Under the pieces are notes generated by a model. The model ran no database searches. It was given only the letters and a program-made list of their open reading frames with translations, and was not told the DNA's origin. A program made the position numbers and the translations under genes. From Actinomycetota bacterium (GTDB lineage: Bacteria > Actinomycetota > Acidimicrobiia > Acidimicrobiales > Ilumatobacteraceae), in contig VGCD01000009.1 of NCBI GenBank assembly GCA_016870215.1, positions 1 to 64,000 of the forward strand: a stretch of DNA of 64,000 bases, read 5' to 3'. Below are positions 38,398 through 47,422 of the stretch, piece after piece. The first letter of the stretch is position 1. Each line of letters starts with the position of its first letter.

Positions 38398-39416
38398 CAG
38401 ACTGTTTCCTTTGCTCGGCGTTCAATAGCCTCCCGGTACACGGGTGACCCGACCGGATACCAGCACGCGTACACGTGGCCTGGAGAACCTGCAGAGGACA
38501 ACGGGGGTTCTTCAGAGTGACAACGTTCTTGTGCTGCAGGGCAGCGAGGCGCGAATCGGCAACCAGCTGGGGGAGACACCAAGTCGGGCGGTCGACCAGG
38601 AATGGTGGTCAGGCGAGTATGGCTTGGTCGGTTCATCTTCGGGATACTCTCGAGCAGCGCCGCTGTGTAGGGCATGAGCATGTTTTTGAAGAGGCCATCT
38701 GTAGGTGCCTTCTCAACGATTTTGCCACCGTACATCACTGCTATTTCGTCAGTGTGGCCAGCGACAACACCGAGGTCGTGAGTGACGAGAATCATCGACA
38801 TGTTGCGATCTTGACGCTGTTCTCGCAGCAAGTCGAGGATCTGTGCCTGAACTGTCACGTCGAGTGCGGTTGTCGGTTCATCGGCGAGCAACAAGTTCGG
38901 CCCGCAAGCAAGTGCAATCGCGATCATCACACGTTGACGCATGCCCCCGGATAGCTCATGCGGATACTGATTGAGGCGCTTTACGGATTCTGGAATTCGC
39001 ACATCATCGAGCAGCCTCTTGGCAGTTGCAAGAGCTTGGTCTTTCGGCATGTCGAGGTTGTGAATGAGCGGCTCTGCGATCTGCATACCGATCTTCATGA
39101 GCGGGTTGAGCGATGACATCGGGTCTTGGAAAATCATGGCCATCTGCTTGCCCCAGATGTCACGCATCTCAGAGGGCGCGCGACCTTGAATTTCTTCGCC
39201 CTTGTATCGAATAGTTCCACCCCGAACTGTTCCCCTGGTTGGGAGGAGTCCCATGATCGTGCGCGACAAAATGGTCTTTCCTGATCCGCTTTCACCCACG
39301 ATTCCCAACGTCTTGCCGCGCTCGAGAGTGAACGTCACTCCGTCGACGGCGCGTACTTGTCCACGAGGTGTCTCGAAATGTGTGAACACATCTGTTACTT
39401 CGAGAAAGTCACTCAC
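38397..39416 (-). CDS. dppD: Peptide/nickel ABC transporter ATPase, DppD type
   Basis: A 339-residue ATPase with GESGSGKTI, IFQDPMSSLNP, the signature LSGGMRQRVMIAIAL and Walker B LLLADEPTTALD. The C-terminal CRFAPRCPAAQERC cluster is typical of the OppD/DppD group. The GTG start overlaps the dppC stop (GTGA). Confidence 0.92.
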   Translation of the reverse strand: MSDFLEVTDVFTHFETPRGQVRAVDGVTFTLERGKTLGIVGESGSGKTILSRTIMGLLPTRGTVRGGTIRYKGEEIQGRAPSEMRDIWGKQMAMIFQDPMSSLNPLMKIGMQIAEPLIHNLDMPKDQALATAKRLLDDVRIPESVKRLNQYPHELSGGMRQRVMIAIALACGPNLLLADEPTTALDVTVQAQILDLLREQRQDRNMSMILVTHDLGVVAGHTDEIAVMYGGKIVEKAPTDGLFKNMLMPYTAALLESIPKMNRPSHTRLTTIPGRPPDLVSPPAGCRFAPRCPAAQERCHSEEPPLSSAGSPGHVYACWYPVGSPVYREAIERRAKETV

Positions 39417-40285
39417 AGCGCGGCCTCTCTGATGTCGAACCGGCGAGCGATGCGATCACCGAGCACATTGAATGACAAGACTGTCGCAAACAACATCACG
39501 CACGGCATGATGGTGCCCCACCAGGCCTCGCGAATGAAGTTCCGATTTTCTGCGATGAGACGCCCCCAGGTGGGTGTGGGCAACTCAATCGAGTAACCCA
39601 AGAAAGCGAGACCACCCTCAGCAATCAACAACACGGCAACTCCGGTGAATATGACAGACACCATCGCTGGCACGAGGTTAGGAAGAATCTCGCGCACCAG
39701 AACGCGTCCGTTTCTTGCTCCGAGGCTTCGAGCTGCCAAGACGAATTCCCGTTGACTGATGCTGAGTGTCTGTGCGCGCACGATTCGTGCCAACGGTGCG
39801 ATAGCAAGAATCGACAACACGAAAGTGATGGACCAGGTGCGCGACAGCCAGGAGAACGCTTCGCTGTTCTTTCGCAAGGCGTCGAATCGTCCGGTGACGA
39901 GAATGGCGATGACGATTGGTGGGAAGGCGAGCATCACGTCGGTGAAAGCACTGATGGCTCTATCTGACGCCTTGCCGAAGAATCCGGCGACCATACCCAG
40001 AGTGCCACCAACGACCGTTCCGATGATGATGGAGAACAAAGCAATACGAAGAGAAATCTGAGCGCCATAGATGCACCGAGCAAAGACATCGCGACCAAGT
40101 TGATCGCTACCGAGCAGAAATGACGTGAACGGCCCTTTGCTGAATCCGATTCCTTCAGGTGAGGACTCGGCATAACCACGAATGAAGGGTAGATAGTCAG
40201 CGGTGAAGGCGAGGATGGTGAGACCAATAAGCCAGGCGGCAGCGAGCACTGTCGGCCAGTCCCGCTTCTTTGTGATGGCGCTCAT
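39413..40285 (-). CDS. dppC: Peptide/nickel ABC transporter permease, DppC type
   Basis: A 290-residue permease with about six helices. The N-terminal OppC-type segment includes FLLGSDQLGRDVFARCIYGAQISL, and the EAA-like loop FVLAARSLGARNGRVLVREILPNL contacts the ATPases. ATG 40285 overlaps the dppB stop by four bases. Confidence 0.92.
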   Translation of the reverse strand: MSAITKKRDWPTVLAAAWLIGLTILAFTADYLPFIRGYAESSPEGIGFSKGPFTSFLLGSDQLGRDVFARCIYGAQISLRIALFSIIIGTVVGGTLGMVAGFFGKASDRAISAFTDVMLAFPPIVIAILVTGRFDALRKNSEAFSWLSRTWSITFVLSILAIAPLARIVRAQTLSISQREFVLAARSLGARNGRVLVREILPNLVPAMVSVIFTGVAVLLIAEGGLAFLGYSIELPTPTWGRLIAENRNFIREAWWGTIMPCVMLFATVLSFNVLGDRIARRFDIREAAL

Positions 40286-41238
40286 TTGATGGCCCTCGCG
40301 TGACGTATGCGCGGGTCGATCACCGCATAAAAAAGGTCGACCAAAAGATTGACAGCTACCACGACGATGGCAAGGAGGGCAGTGATTGCCTGTACGACGA
40401 GAAGGTCATTCTGTTGGATAGCAAACACCAGTCGGTCGCCAATGCCTGGCATGGCGAAGAACTGCTCCGCAACGACTGCGCCGCCAATGAGCCCGCCCAT
40501 TTGAATAGCGATGCTTGTGATGAGGGAAAGTGCGGATGCGCGGAGTGCATGCACCCAGAGAATGCGCCGTGGCGACATTCCTTTTGCTCGCGCCAACATG
40601 ATGAAGTCACTTTGCAGCGTGTTGATGAGATCGGCGCGAAGAAGGCGAGTCCATACCGCTGAGAGGCCAAGACCGAGAGTGAAGCTTGGCAGAATGAAGT
40701 TTCTGAAGTGCTGCCAGGGGTTGTCCCACAATGCGACATAGTTCGAGTCCACCGGAAACCATCTCAACTTCACGCCAATAAAGAAGGAGAGCAGTACAGC
40801 GATGACGATGGGAGGCATTGAGAGAAACGCAAAAGACGTCGTCGACATTGTCTTGTCGAATGCACCGTCTCGGCGGTATGCGGAATAGATGGCCGTCGGA
40901 ACGGCAAGAAGAAGTCCGATGAATATCGCCCAGATACCGATGAAGAATGAAGGCAACAGTCGCTGCTTCATCATGTCGTTGACTGACTGGTTCTGCGCAT
41001 ACGAATAACCGAAGTCAAGAGTTACAAGGTTCTTGATCCAATTTCCGTATTGAACGACAAAAGGTTCGTCGAGTCGGTACAACTCACGCACTTCGTCCAC
41101 TTGTTCTTGGGCTACCAATCCGCCGGCAAGATCACGGGCAGGATCCTTTGAGCCAATGCGAGTGATCACCATGACGAGGAAAGTCACGACGAGGAACACA
41201 AGGATGAATTGCCCAAGTCGTTGAAGTGCGTAACGCAC
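40282..41238 (-). CDS. dppB: Peptide/nickel ABC transporter permease, DppB type
   Basis: A 318-residue permease with an N-terminal helix (RLGQFILVFLVVTFLVMVI), the DPARDLAGG outer loop, and the EAA-like loop FIMLARAKGMSPRRILWVHAL. The GTG start at 41238 is preceded by GGGGAGG. It is separated from the binding-protein gene by 94 bases that contain a strong hairpin. Confidence 0.92.
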   Translation of the reverse strand: MRYALQRLGQFILVFLVVTFLVMVITRIGSKDPARDLAGGLVAQEQVDEVRELYRLDEPFVVQYGNWIKNLVTLDFGYSYAQNQSVNDMMKQRLLPSFFIGIWAIFIGLLLAVPTAIYSAYRRDGAFDKTMSTTSFAFLSMPPIVIAVLLSFFIGVKLRWFPVDSNYVALWDNPWQHFRNFILPSFTLGLGLSAVWTRLLRADLINTLQSDFIMLARAKGMSPRRILWVHALRASALSLITSIAIQMGGLIGGAVVAEQFFAMPGIGDRLVFAIQQNDLLVVQAITALLAIVVVAVNLLVDLFYAVIDPRIRHARAIK

Positions 41239-41282
41239 TGGTCGAGCCTCCCCGAAGTTCTCTTGATTGGTATGAGTTCAGT

Positions 41283-41312
41283 GGGGGATCCGACCAATAG
41301 GCCGGATCCCCC
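41283..41312 (-). terminator. Intercistronic hairpin between binding-protein and permease genes
   Basis: A perfect ten-base inverted repeat (GGGGGATCCG / CGGATCCCCC) with a ten-base loop, just after the binding-protein stop. There is no T tract after it in the direction of transcription, so it is more likely an mRNA-stabilising or partial-termination element. Such hairpins keep binding-protein mRNA more abundant than that for the membrane parts. Confidence 0.65.
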
Positions 41313-41332
41313 AGAGTGAGATGTGAGGTGTA

Positions 41333-43066
41333 TCAGCCAGCTTTGAAGAGTGCGTGTGTGTACACCTGGCCAGGGAACCCAGCGCCGTCGCGGGCGGTTG
41401 ACGTTCCGTCCGGAGTTGGGGTGCGGCCAATGCCCTTTACTTCAGGCTTCGAGAACACTGCCCACTTTGTGTACGAGTTGGGCAACGTCCAGCACTCTTT
41501 GCCGAACTGACGGTTGATGTCCTCTGCATACCCGCGGCGAATCTCCGGGTCTGCTTCCGAGCGAGCCTTGGCGAGAAGATCGTCAATGACCGGGTCGCTC
41601 AGGCGTCCGAAGTTGAGGGCCAATTGGGGTGGCGGATTCGCGCCATTGCCGTTCCACCAGAAGTTCTGCTGGTCCACGAAGATGCCTGCGTGGTTACGCC
41701 ACCCGAACGCTTCAAAGTCATCTGCGCCCGTGAGAGCGTTGGAGATGAGCTTCGATTGCTCGATCTGGACAACTTCAGTGTCGACCCCAATGGCCGACCA
41801 TGCGGTCTGCAGGTACTGCGCGGTGAGCAAGTTCGTCGCACTGGTCGTGGTCGAGTAAATGACTTTGACGTCGCCGTTGGCAGATTCGTAGTCCGTGATC
41901 ATCTGCTTTGCAGTTTCGACGTCGAATTGTGGGCCACCATTGTCTTCGAGGTAGCCCTCTTGACCTGGCGACATCATGCCTCCGGCTGGCGCAAGGAAAC
42001 CTGCTCCAGTCGCATCAATGAGCGCGACCTTGTCGACGGCCATGCCAAGAGCGCAACGCACATTGCGGTCCTGAAGTGGACCCTTCTTGGCGAGGTTGAT
42101 GAGCAGATAGTTAACTTCGCCGTATTCCTCTTGCTTCGTCCACACGAAACTGCTGTTCTCAGAGAGCGGCTTGATGGCGTTTGAGTCAGAAGTGGCGATC
42201 AGGTCGACGTCTCCGCTCTCAAGTGCGGACTGGCGAACTTTGGAATCGGTGATGACGCGGAACTCGATCTGGTCGAGATACGGCAACTGAACGCCGTCCT
42301 TGTCCTTCATCCAGTACGCGGGATTCTTCTTGACCACCATCTTGTCGCCAGGCGCGTAGCTGACGAACGTGAATGGACCCGAACCGATTGGCTGGTCGGG
42401 CTTTGCGGTTCCGGCTTTGACGTCTTCGAGCCACTTGGGCGAAGCGACAAGTCCGAGTTGGGTTGTGAGAAAGTACGGGAATGTCGGCCATGCGACCGGT
42501 GACGCTGCATCGCCACCCTTGCCGGTGGCAAGAGTGAAGGTCATGTCGTCAATCGACTCCATCACGAGTGTGCCGTCCTCGTTGCGTGCGAGGTCCTTGG
42601 TGGCTGGCTTGATGAGCAGACCACCACTCGTGGCGTTCAGGTTGTACATGACAGCAGCAGCATCGACCGGAGTTCCGTCGGTGAAAGAAATGCCAGGACG
42701 AACCTTGATGGTGAAGACGGTGCTGTCTGCATTTGCTGTGATGCTCTCGGCGAGCCAACCGTGAACTTCACGGTCTTCGCCGACAACAGCGATCGGATCA
42801 TAGAACGCGCGCGCCCGCAACTGACAGTACGAATCGCACTGGATGGCTGCCGGTGTCCATGGGTTCGACACTTCAGCTTCGCCTGCGATAATCAAGGTTC
42901 CGCCCGGAACCGGTGTCACATCCTCGACAGGCGCTGCTGTGGTGTCGCTACTGCCTCCTGAATCTGATGAATCACTACCGCCACAAGCTGTTGCGATAAG
43001 TGAAAATGCAATGATGACGGCACCGACTGTTGAAGCAGCCCGTGCACGCTTGGTGCGGTGTCTCAT
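41333..43066 (-). CDS. dppA: Lipoprotein solute-binding protein, SBP family 5
   Basis: A 577-residue binding protein for the DppBCDF transporter. A Lys/Arg-rich signal peptide ends in a lipobox (LIATAC), followed by a Gly/Ser-rich linker with SDSGGSS and a Thr-Ala stretch. The mature part carries typical family 5 features (GGTLIIAGEAEVSNPWTP, TIKVRPGISFTDGTPVDAAAVMYNL, IGSGPFTFVSYAPGDKMVVKKNPAYW). The ligand could be a peptide, nickel chelate or other compound. ATG 43066 has GGGGGA directly upstream; an in-frame start further up at 43141 would bury the signal peptide. Confidence 0.92.
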   Translation of the reverse strand: MRHRTKRARAASTVGAVIIAFSLIATACGGSDSSDSGGSSDTTAAPVEDVTPVPGGTLIIAGEAEVSNPWTPAAIQCDSYCQLRARAFYDPIAVVGEDREVHGWLAESITANADSTVFTIKVRPGISFTDGTPVDAAAVMYNLNATSGGLLIKPATKDLARNEDGTLVMESIDDMTFTLATGKGGDAASPVAWPTFPYFLTTQLGLVASPKWLEDVKAGTAKPDQPIGSGPFTFVSYAPGDKMVVKKNPAYWMKDKDGVQLPYLDQIEFRVITDSKVRQSALESGDVDLIATSDSNAIKPLSENSSFVWTKQEEYGEVNYLLINLAKKGPLQDRNVRCALGMAVDKVALIDATGAGFLAPAGGMMSPGQEGYLEDNGGPQFDVETAKQMITDYESANGDVKVIYSTTTSATNLLTAQYLQTAWSAIGVDTEVVQIEQSKLISNALTGADDFEAFGWRNHAGIFVDQQNFWWNGNGANPPPQLALNFGRLSDPVIDDLLAKARSEADPEIRRGYAEDINRQFGKECWTLPNSYTKWAVFSKPEVKGIGRTPTPDGTSTARDGAGFPGQVYTHALFKAG

Positions 43067-43088
43067 GGATCCCCCTTGTTGCCATGAC

Positions 43089-43112
43089 CCCGATAATCGG
43101 GACGAATCCCGA
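43089..43112. promoter_or_regulatory. Overlapping palindromes in the leader of the binding-protein gene
   Basis: CCCGAT-A-ATCGGG (43089-43101) and TCGGGA-CGAA-TCCCGA (43097-43112) share a half-site, giving three regularly spaced TCGGG half-sites. They lie 22-45 bases before ATG 43066 and downstream of a TAGTCT -10-like box (43136-43131, minus strand). They could be an operator for a dimeric repressor or form alternative RNA hairpins. Confidence 0.4.
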
Positions 43113-43216
43113 CAGAGCCAACTGACGGAGAGACTAGTCACTCATCTGAGCCCAGGCGAGCGGACGGTCAAATTGACTTTCTGTCTGAAGAGACGGTTCA
43201 CGGCGCGGAGAGGCAC

Positions 43217-43222
43217 TAATTT
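43217..43222 (+). promoter_or_regulatory. Leaderless-type -10 box (TAATTT) for the phosphoribosyltransferase
   Basis: TAATTT with exactly seven bases to GTG 43230 and no Shine-Dalgarno. It also decides the start of the downstream gene, since the frame is open far upstream inside the divergent binding-protein gene. Confidence 0.5.
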
Positions 43223-43229
43223 CCGACAG

Positions 43230-43724
43230 GTGACTGAGCGCGAAATCATGACATGGGAAGTATTCGGAACGGCTAGTCGAGAGCTTGCCCAACAGATAGC
43301 CGACTCGGGCTTCGAACCGGATCTCATTCTCGCAATTGCTCGCGGGGGTCTGTTGCCTGCTGGAGCGCTCGGGTACGCACTGGCCGTGAAGAACCTCTAC
43401 ACCATGAATGTCGAGTTTTATACAGGTGTTGATGAACGTTTACCGGTTCCGATGATTCTACCGCCAGTCCCTGATCTGGTGGAACTTCGATTTGCAAGAA
43501 TTTTGGTGGTCGATGACGTCGCGGACACAGGGCACACCCTCAAAACTGTTGAGGAGTTTTTCAAAGGTCGTGTGAAGGAAGTGCGCACGGCGGTGTTGTA
43601 TGAGAAGCCACGTTCCGTCGTGCGTTGCAATTACGTCTGGAAACACACTGATTTGTGGATCAATTTTCCGTGGTCTGATCAAGGGCCGGTCGTTCAGCGT
43701 GACAATGTCGTGCTAGACGCGTGA
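43230..43724 (+). CDS. Phosphoribosyltransferase-domain protein, Gpt-like
   Basis: A 164-residue type I phosphoribosyltransferase. The PRPP-binding motif is ILVVDDVADTGHTL, preceded by ILAIARGGLLPAGALGYAL; near the end DLWINFPWS resembles the W-x-x-FPW purine-pocket segment of xanthine-guanine enzymes. It probably salvages a 6-oxopurine. The long upstream extension in the same frame lies antisense to the binding-protein gene and is not coding. GTG 43230 fits the leaderless box; an in-frame ATG six codons later is the alternative. Confidence 0.82.
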   Translation: MTEREIMTWEVFGTASRELAQQIADSGFEPDLILAIARGGLLPAGALGYALAVKNLYTMNVEFYTGVDERLPVPMILPPVPDLVELRFARILVVDDVADTGHTLKTVEEFFKGRVKEVRTAVLYEKPRSVVRCNYVWKHTDLWINFPWSDQGPVVQRDNVVLDA

Positions 43725-43762
43725 TCGCGTCGTTTGCGTTGAGCACGAATGCGCGCACATAC

Positions 43763-45325
43763 TCAGAAGACATCACGAATGACTGTTAGCGCGGCGTTTC
43801 GACCGCTTGAACCCCACACGCCGGCCCCGGGGAATGTTGCGGCACCGGTGAGGTATAAACCGTTGATACTTGTTCTGTAGCGAGTGAGTTCTTGGGGTTT
43901 TCCGAGGAACGCAGCTATTGGTCCGCCTGCAAAACTCGTTGCGTGGCCGCGCGGTAGGTGAAAGTCGTTTTCATAGTCGACAGGTGTGACAGCTCGCCAT
44001 GCCTCAATAGACGAAAGGAATCCTGGCTGCACCAACGTTGCGAATTGGTCAAGCCATCGTTGCGGCTCAGAGGAGTTGGTCCATCCGCCAGCGAGTGCAT
44101 ACGGCGTGTACAGCGCCTCGAGGCTGAAGACATGTTTGTTCGGTGGAGCGAGAGTCTCGTCGATAGTCGAAGGAACATTCACCAGCAACGCCATGCGTGG
44201 CATGGTTTGTCCGTTGGTCAACAACTGTGCACCTCGATGCAATTCGGTCGACGAAGGGCTGACCACGGTGGTTGGCGCCACATCATCACCGCCAAGCTCT
44301 CGCATCATGTCTGAGTCAAGGCCCATGAGTTGCGGCAAGTCCGTGATGACTGCATCAATTTTTGATTCGTATCCGTCCTGTACTGGCATGTCTCGCCAAC
44401 GGTTGATCATCTTTCCCGCGCCCGCCGGAGCGTTACGAAGCCAGCGAACAAACGTGTCGTGCGGGCTGCACGCCGACACAACGACCCGTGCAGTGACTGT
44501 CGTGTTGTCGCTCATGTGTATTGAGCTCACGTGGTCACGCTCACAATTGATTGCGACCACGCGCGTATTGAGACGGAGAACACCTCCGCTTCCGAGGTAC
44601 GACGACAAGATCGCTTCAGGAACTTTCCCGCTACCACCGCGGGGTCGACCCACTGTTGAAGCATGTCGGAGTGCATACGCCATCGCGCCGAGTCCGGTGC
44701 CAGGAGTTTCCGGAGACACGCCCCAAACAACCGGGCCTTCGACGAGTGCAGGTCCGACCACGGCGTCGTCATCAAAAAACTCGCGCAGCACATCAGCAGC
44801 GGACATGCGGCTGTAACGCAGAAGCGCTGGTAACCCTCGTCCTCCACGGCGCGCGACAGTGGCGAGAAAGCCACCGCGCGACGGCGGCTGGGCTGCTGCG
44901 TCAAGTACGAGGCGCGCGAGAGGCACCATTGTTCGCGCGTATCGCCGGTAGCCATTTACTGAAGTGGGGTGCACCCGATTCAAAGCCTCGAGCGTCCGTT
45001 CAACGTCCTTGTATATAGGCCAAAAGCGTTGCGTTGACCAATCGCCGTTGATTTGCGCTGGTTCGACATCGATGTAGTCGAGTCCGTGCGCTGCCAGTTG
45101 AAGTTCATCAGACACTGGGGTTGTGCGAAAAGTCAGGTGGTCGCAATTGCAGATATTGGCAACAGTTCCAGCGAATGTCTCACTTGCTGCAGTTCCGCCG
45201 ACCATATGTCGAGCCTCTACGAGAAGTGTCGACGCACCGTGTCGAGCGAGGTAGGTGGCTGCGATGAGGCCATTGTGACCAGCACCAATCACGACCGCAT
45301 CAAAATCAGTCTGACGGTGCTTCAT
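43763..45325 (-). CDS. FAD-dependent oxidoreductase, phytoene desaturase (CrtI)-like
   Basis: A 520-residue protein with an N-terminal Rossmann FAD motif (DAVVIGAGHNGLIAATYLARHGASTLLVEA), the GGTAASETF segment after it, and the C-terminal LYLTGAATFPGAGVWGSSGRNAA motif shared by CrtI/PDSH-type desaturases and retinol saturase-like enzymes. No carotenoid genes are nearby, so the substrate is unknown. ATG 45325 has GAGAG just upstream. It is divergent from the creatininase-family gene. Confidence 0.85.
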   Translation of the reverse strand: MKHRQTDFDAVVIGAGHNGLIAATYLARHGASTLLVEARHMVGGTAASETFAGTVANICNCDHLTFRTTPVSDELQLAAHGLDYIDVEPAQINGDWSTQRFWPIYKDVERTLEALNRVHPTSVNGYRRYARTMVPLARLVLDAAAQPPSRGGFLATVARRGGRGLPALLRYSRMSAADVLREFFDDDAVVGPALVEGPVVWGVSPETPGTGLGAMAYALRHASTVGRPRGGSGKVPEAILSSYLGSGGVLRLNTRVVAINCERDHVSSIHMSDNTTVTARVVVSACSPHDTFVRWLRNAPAGAGKMINRWRDMPVQDGYESKIDAVITDLPQLMGLDSDMMRELGGDDVAPTTVVSPSSTELHRGAQLLTNGQTMPRMALLVNVPSTIDETLAPPNKHVFSLEALYTPYALAGGWTNSSEPQRWLDQFATLVQPGFLSSIEAWRAVTPVDYENDFHLPRGHATSFAGGPIAAFLGKPQELTRYRTSINGLYLTGAATFPGAGVWGSSGRNAALTVIRDVF

Positions 45326-45346
45326 GCTCTCATTGAACCACTCAGA

Positions 45347-45352
45347 TAGGTT
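45347..45352 (+). promoter_or_regulatory. Leaderless-type -10 box (TAGGTT) for the creatininase-family gene
   Basis: TAGGTT with six bases (GACGTC) to ATG 45359, inside the 33-base gap between divergent start codons. No Shine-Dalgarno precedes the ATG. Confidence 0.5.
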
Positions 45353-45358
45353 GACGTC

Positions 45359-46132
45359 ATGACTCTCCGTGAATTCGGAAGCCTTCGAGGCCCACAAGTG
45401 ACACAACAACTGACGTCATCGTCGGTGTTGGTGCTTCCGATAGGTGCAATCGAGCAACATGGCCCACATTTGCCGTTGAATACCGATTTGGAGATTGCAG
45501 AGGCGGTTTCTCGTTCAGCTGTCGAGCGAGTGGGCGAGCGTCTCGACTGCTGGTTGCTGCCAGCTCTTGCAGTATCGAAATCGAATGAACACGCGTGGTC
45601 TGCAGGAACACTGTGGTTGTCTACAAGAACGATGTTGTCGGTCCTCGAAGACATCGGCCGAAGTGTGGCCACGACACCTGCGAAAAAATTGGTCTTCGTC
45701 AATGGACATGGCGGCAACAGTTCGTTGCTTTCAGTGGCGAACCGAGAACTGCGCCTAAAGTACGGATTACAGACCTTCCTGACTCATCCACATATGCCGG
45801 CGGACCAAGGTGGAACGTCGTCAGCTTCCGAGATGGGGATGGGAGTGCATGGTGGGGACGATGAGACCTCTGTGATGTTGCATCTGCGTCCGGAACTCGT
45901 TGACATGAGTCTCGCAGTGCGACGTGTGCCAGAGAAATTGGCATCAAACAAGCATGTGCGGTTCGGTGGCTCCGTGTCATTCGGATGGCTTTCCAATGAC
46001 TTCCACGCCGATGGACACATTGGTGATCCAACGAGGGCAACTGCAGAGCGCGGCATGGCACTTTTTGAGGGTGCGGTTGACGGTCTGTGTGCGGCGCTCG
46101 AGGAAATTCGCGACTTCGAATTTGGCCGCTAG
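45359..46132 (+). CDS. Creatininase-family amidohydrolase
   Basis: A 257-residue member of the creatininase family, which includes creatininase, FAPy deformylases and the mycofactocin peptidase MftE. Metal ligands are visible in LPIGAIEQHGPHLPLNTD, VNGHGGNSS and GVHGGDDETS, with the GDPTRATAERG motif near the end. No mft genes are in the window, so MftE is not favoured. It lies opposite a NitT/TauT-type transporter and cytosine-deaminase-like gene, which could mean a shared cyclic amide substrate. Confidence 0.82.
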   Translation: MTLREFGSLRGPQVTQQLTSSSVLVLPIGAIEQHGPHLPLNTDLEIAEAVSRSAVERVGERLDCWLLPALAVSKSNEHAWSAGTLWLSTRTMLSVLEDIGRSVATTPAKKLVFVNGHGGNSSLLSVANRELRLKYGLQTFLTHPHMPADQGGTSSASEMGMGVHGGDDETSVMLHLRPELVDMSLAVRRVPEKLASNKHVRFGGSVSFGWLSNDFHADGHIGDPTRATAERGMALFEGAVDGLCAALEEIRDFEFGR

Positions 46133-46135
46133 AAC

Positions 46136-46173
46136 GACAAAGGGGCGGACACCGAAGTGTCCGCCCCTTTGTC
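46136..46173. terminator. Bidirectional terminator hairpin
   Basis: A perfect 17-base stem, GACAAAGGGGCGGACAC and its complement GTGTCCGCCCCTTTGTC, with a CGAA tetraloop. It lies between the convergent ends of the creatininase-family gene and the binding-protein gene. T-rich arms in both directions fit rho-independent termination of both. Confidence 0.85.
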
Positions 46174-46195
46174 ACGTTGCCGTGACTATCAGTTG

Positions 46196-47374
46196 TCAGG
46201 GAAGTGCAATCGACGTGTCGACGAACTCGTTTGTAACGATGTCGGCTGGTGTCAGGCCTTCTTTGACCTTTGCACCAGTAGCGGTGTAGATCGGCGTGGC
46301 CTTCTCGATGAAGGCAGTCACGCGATCGAGGTCAAATGATCCGAGGGTGCCGTCGGGGCTGTTGGCCACGAGGTTGTCCTCTTGCATCTTTGCCACTGCT
46401 GCTGCAGCTTGTCCGGCGTCATAAGCCCAACCGTTGTTGTACTGCTGCACAAGATCGAGAACCAACGCATTGGCACGATCCGGGCTGGCGATGTATTCAC
46501 GCTGTGACTTCTGAATTGCGGGAACAAGCAGTGGCCAACAAGCCTTGTTTGCTTCGAAGCTGTCCATGGTTGCGCCGATTGACTGTGCGTACGCAGTCCA
46601 GCCTGCATCGTGGATGTACTGGTAAGCAACTGGCTTCTTCCAGTCAGCGAGAACTTCCTGGTAGAAGTACGGCTCTGCCGTACCGAAGCCCTGCTGTGCG
46701 TCTTTTCCGCCAGCCGCGATGAAGTTTGCAGGTGTTCCATCGTAGGTGCCGTCAGCTTGGTCCTTGTCGACAATTCCAGACTCAACGAGGTAGTCCATGT
46801 AGGCCGCACCGTCAAAGTAGCGAATTTTGACTTTGTCAGCCTTCAAGTCTGCAACGGTCTTTGCATTCGGGTAAGTCGCTGGGTCCCACATGATGATCTG
46901 CGGGTTGATGTTGAACGGAGCGACGACAGTCATTGATGGCTTCTCGACCGATTGCGAGACTGCTTCGTCTGTGCTGATGAAGCCCGCTGTGATTGCGGGA
47001 TCCTGGTACATCATCGCGAGAGGCGACTGGTAGCCAGTTGCAGGACCGCCTGCGCGGACTTCAACCTTGACCCCTGTGTCTTGGCCTTCTACGACGAGAG
47101 GACCAGTCACGGACAACTTCTCAGTGTTGACCGTGTAGCCCTCGCCGACAAGGTTGTACAAGAAGCCGTGTTCGGCTTCTGGGTTCCAGTCGGTCTGGAA
47201 AACGACAGTCTCTGGGCACGAACCTGCAAGGCTCACACCTTCACCAGCCGCGGCTGTCGTGTCAGTGCTTTCTGCCGCTGCAGTTGTGTCTGTGCTTGAA
47301 CCATCGTCGCCACCGCAGGCAGCAAGCGTGAGCAAAGCTGCGAGGGAGGCTCCGAAGAGTGCTCTCTTATTCAT
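46196..47374 (-). CDS. Lipoprotein substrate-binding protein, NMT1/THI5-like
   Basis: A 392-residue binding protein. The signal peptide ends in LTLAAC (lipobox), followed by a Thr/Ala-rich linker and an NMT1/SsuA-like fold beginning FQTDWNPEAEHGFLYNLVGEGY. This family binds thiamine-pyrimidine precursors, sulfonates, nitrate or nitriles. ATG 47374 has AGGAG upstream. It is the last gene of an ATPase-permease-binding protein set and is followed by the bidirectional terminator. Confidence 0.88.
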   Translation of the reverse strand: MNKRALFGASLAALLTLAACGGDDGSSTDTTAAAESTDTTAAAGEGVSLAGSCPETVVFQTDWNPEAEHGFLYNLVGEGYTVNTEKLSVTGPLVVEGQDTGVKVEVRAGGPATGYQSPLAMMYQDPAITAGFISTDEAVSQSVEKPSMTVVAPFNINPQIIMWDPATYPNAKTVADLKADKVKIRYFDGAAYMDYLVESGIVDKDQADGTYDGTPANFIAAGGKDAQQGFGTAEPYFYQEVLADWKKPVAYQYIHDAGWTAYAQSIGATMDSFEANKACWPLLVPAIQKSQREYIASPDRANALVLDLVQQYNNGWAYDAGQAAAAVAKMQEDNLVANSPDGTLGSFDLDRVTAFIEKATPIYTATGAKVKEGLTPADIVTNEFVDTSIALP

Positions 47375-47422
47375 GTATGTGTGTCTCCTGGTTTGATGTG
47401 TGGTGTTGGTGGTGGTGTGAGG

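Noticed and set aside
45359-46132. Creatininase-family protein as mycofactocin peptidase MftE
   Set aside because: No mftA-D or other mycofactocin genes in the window; family membership alone does not support it.
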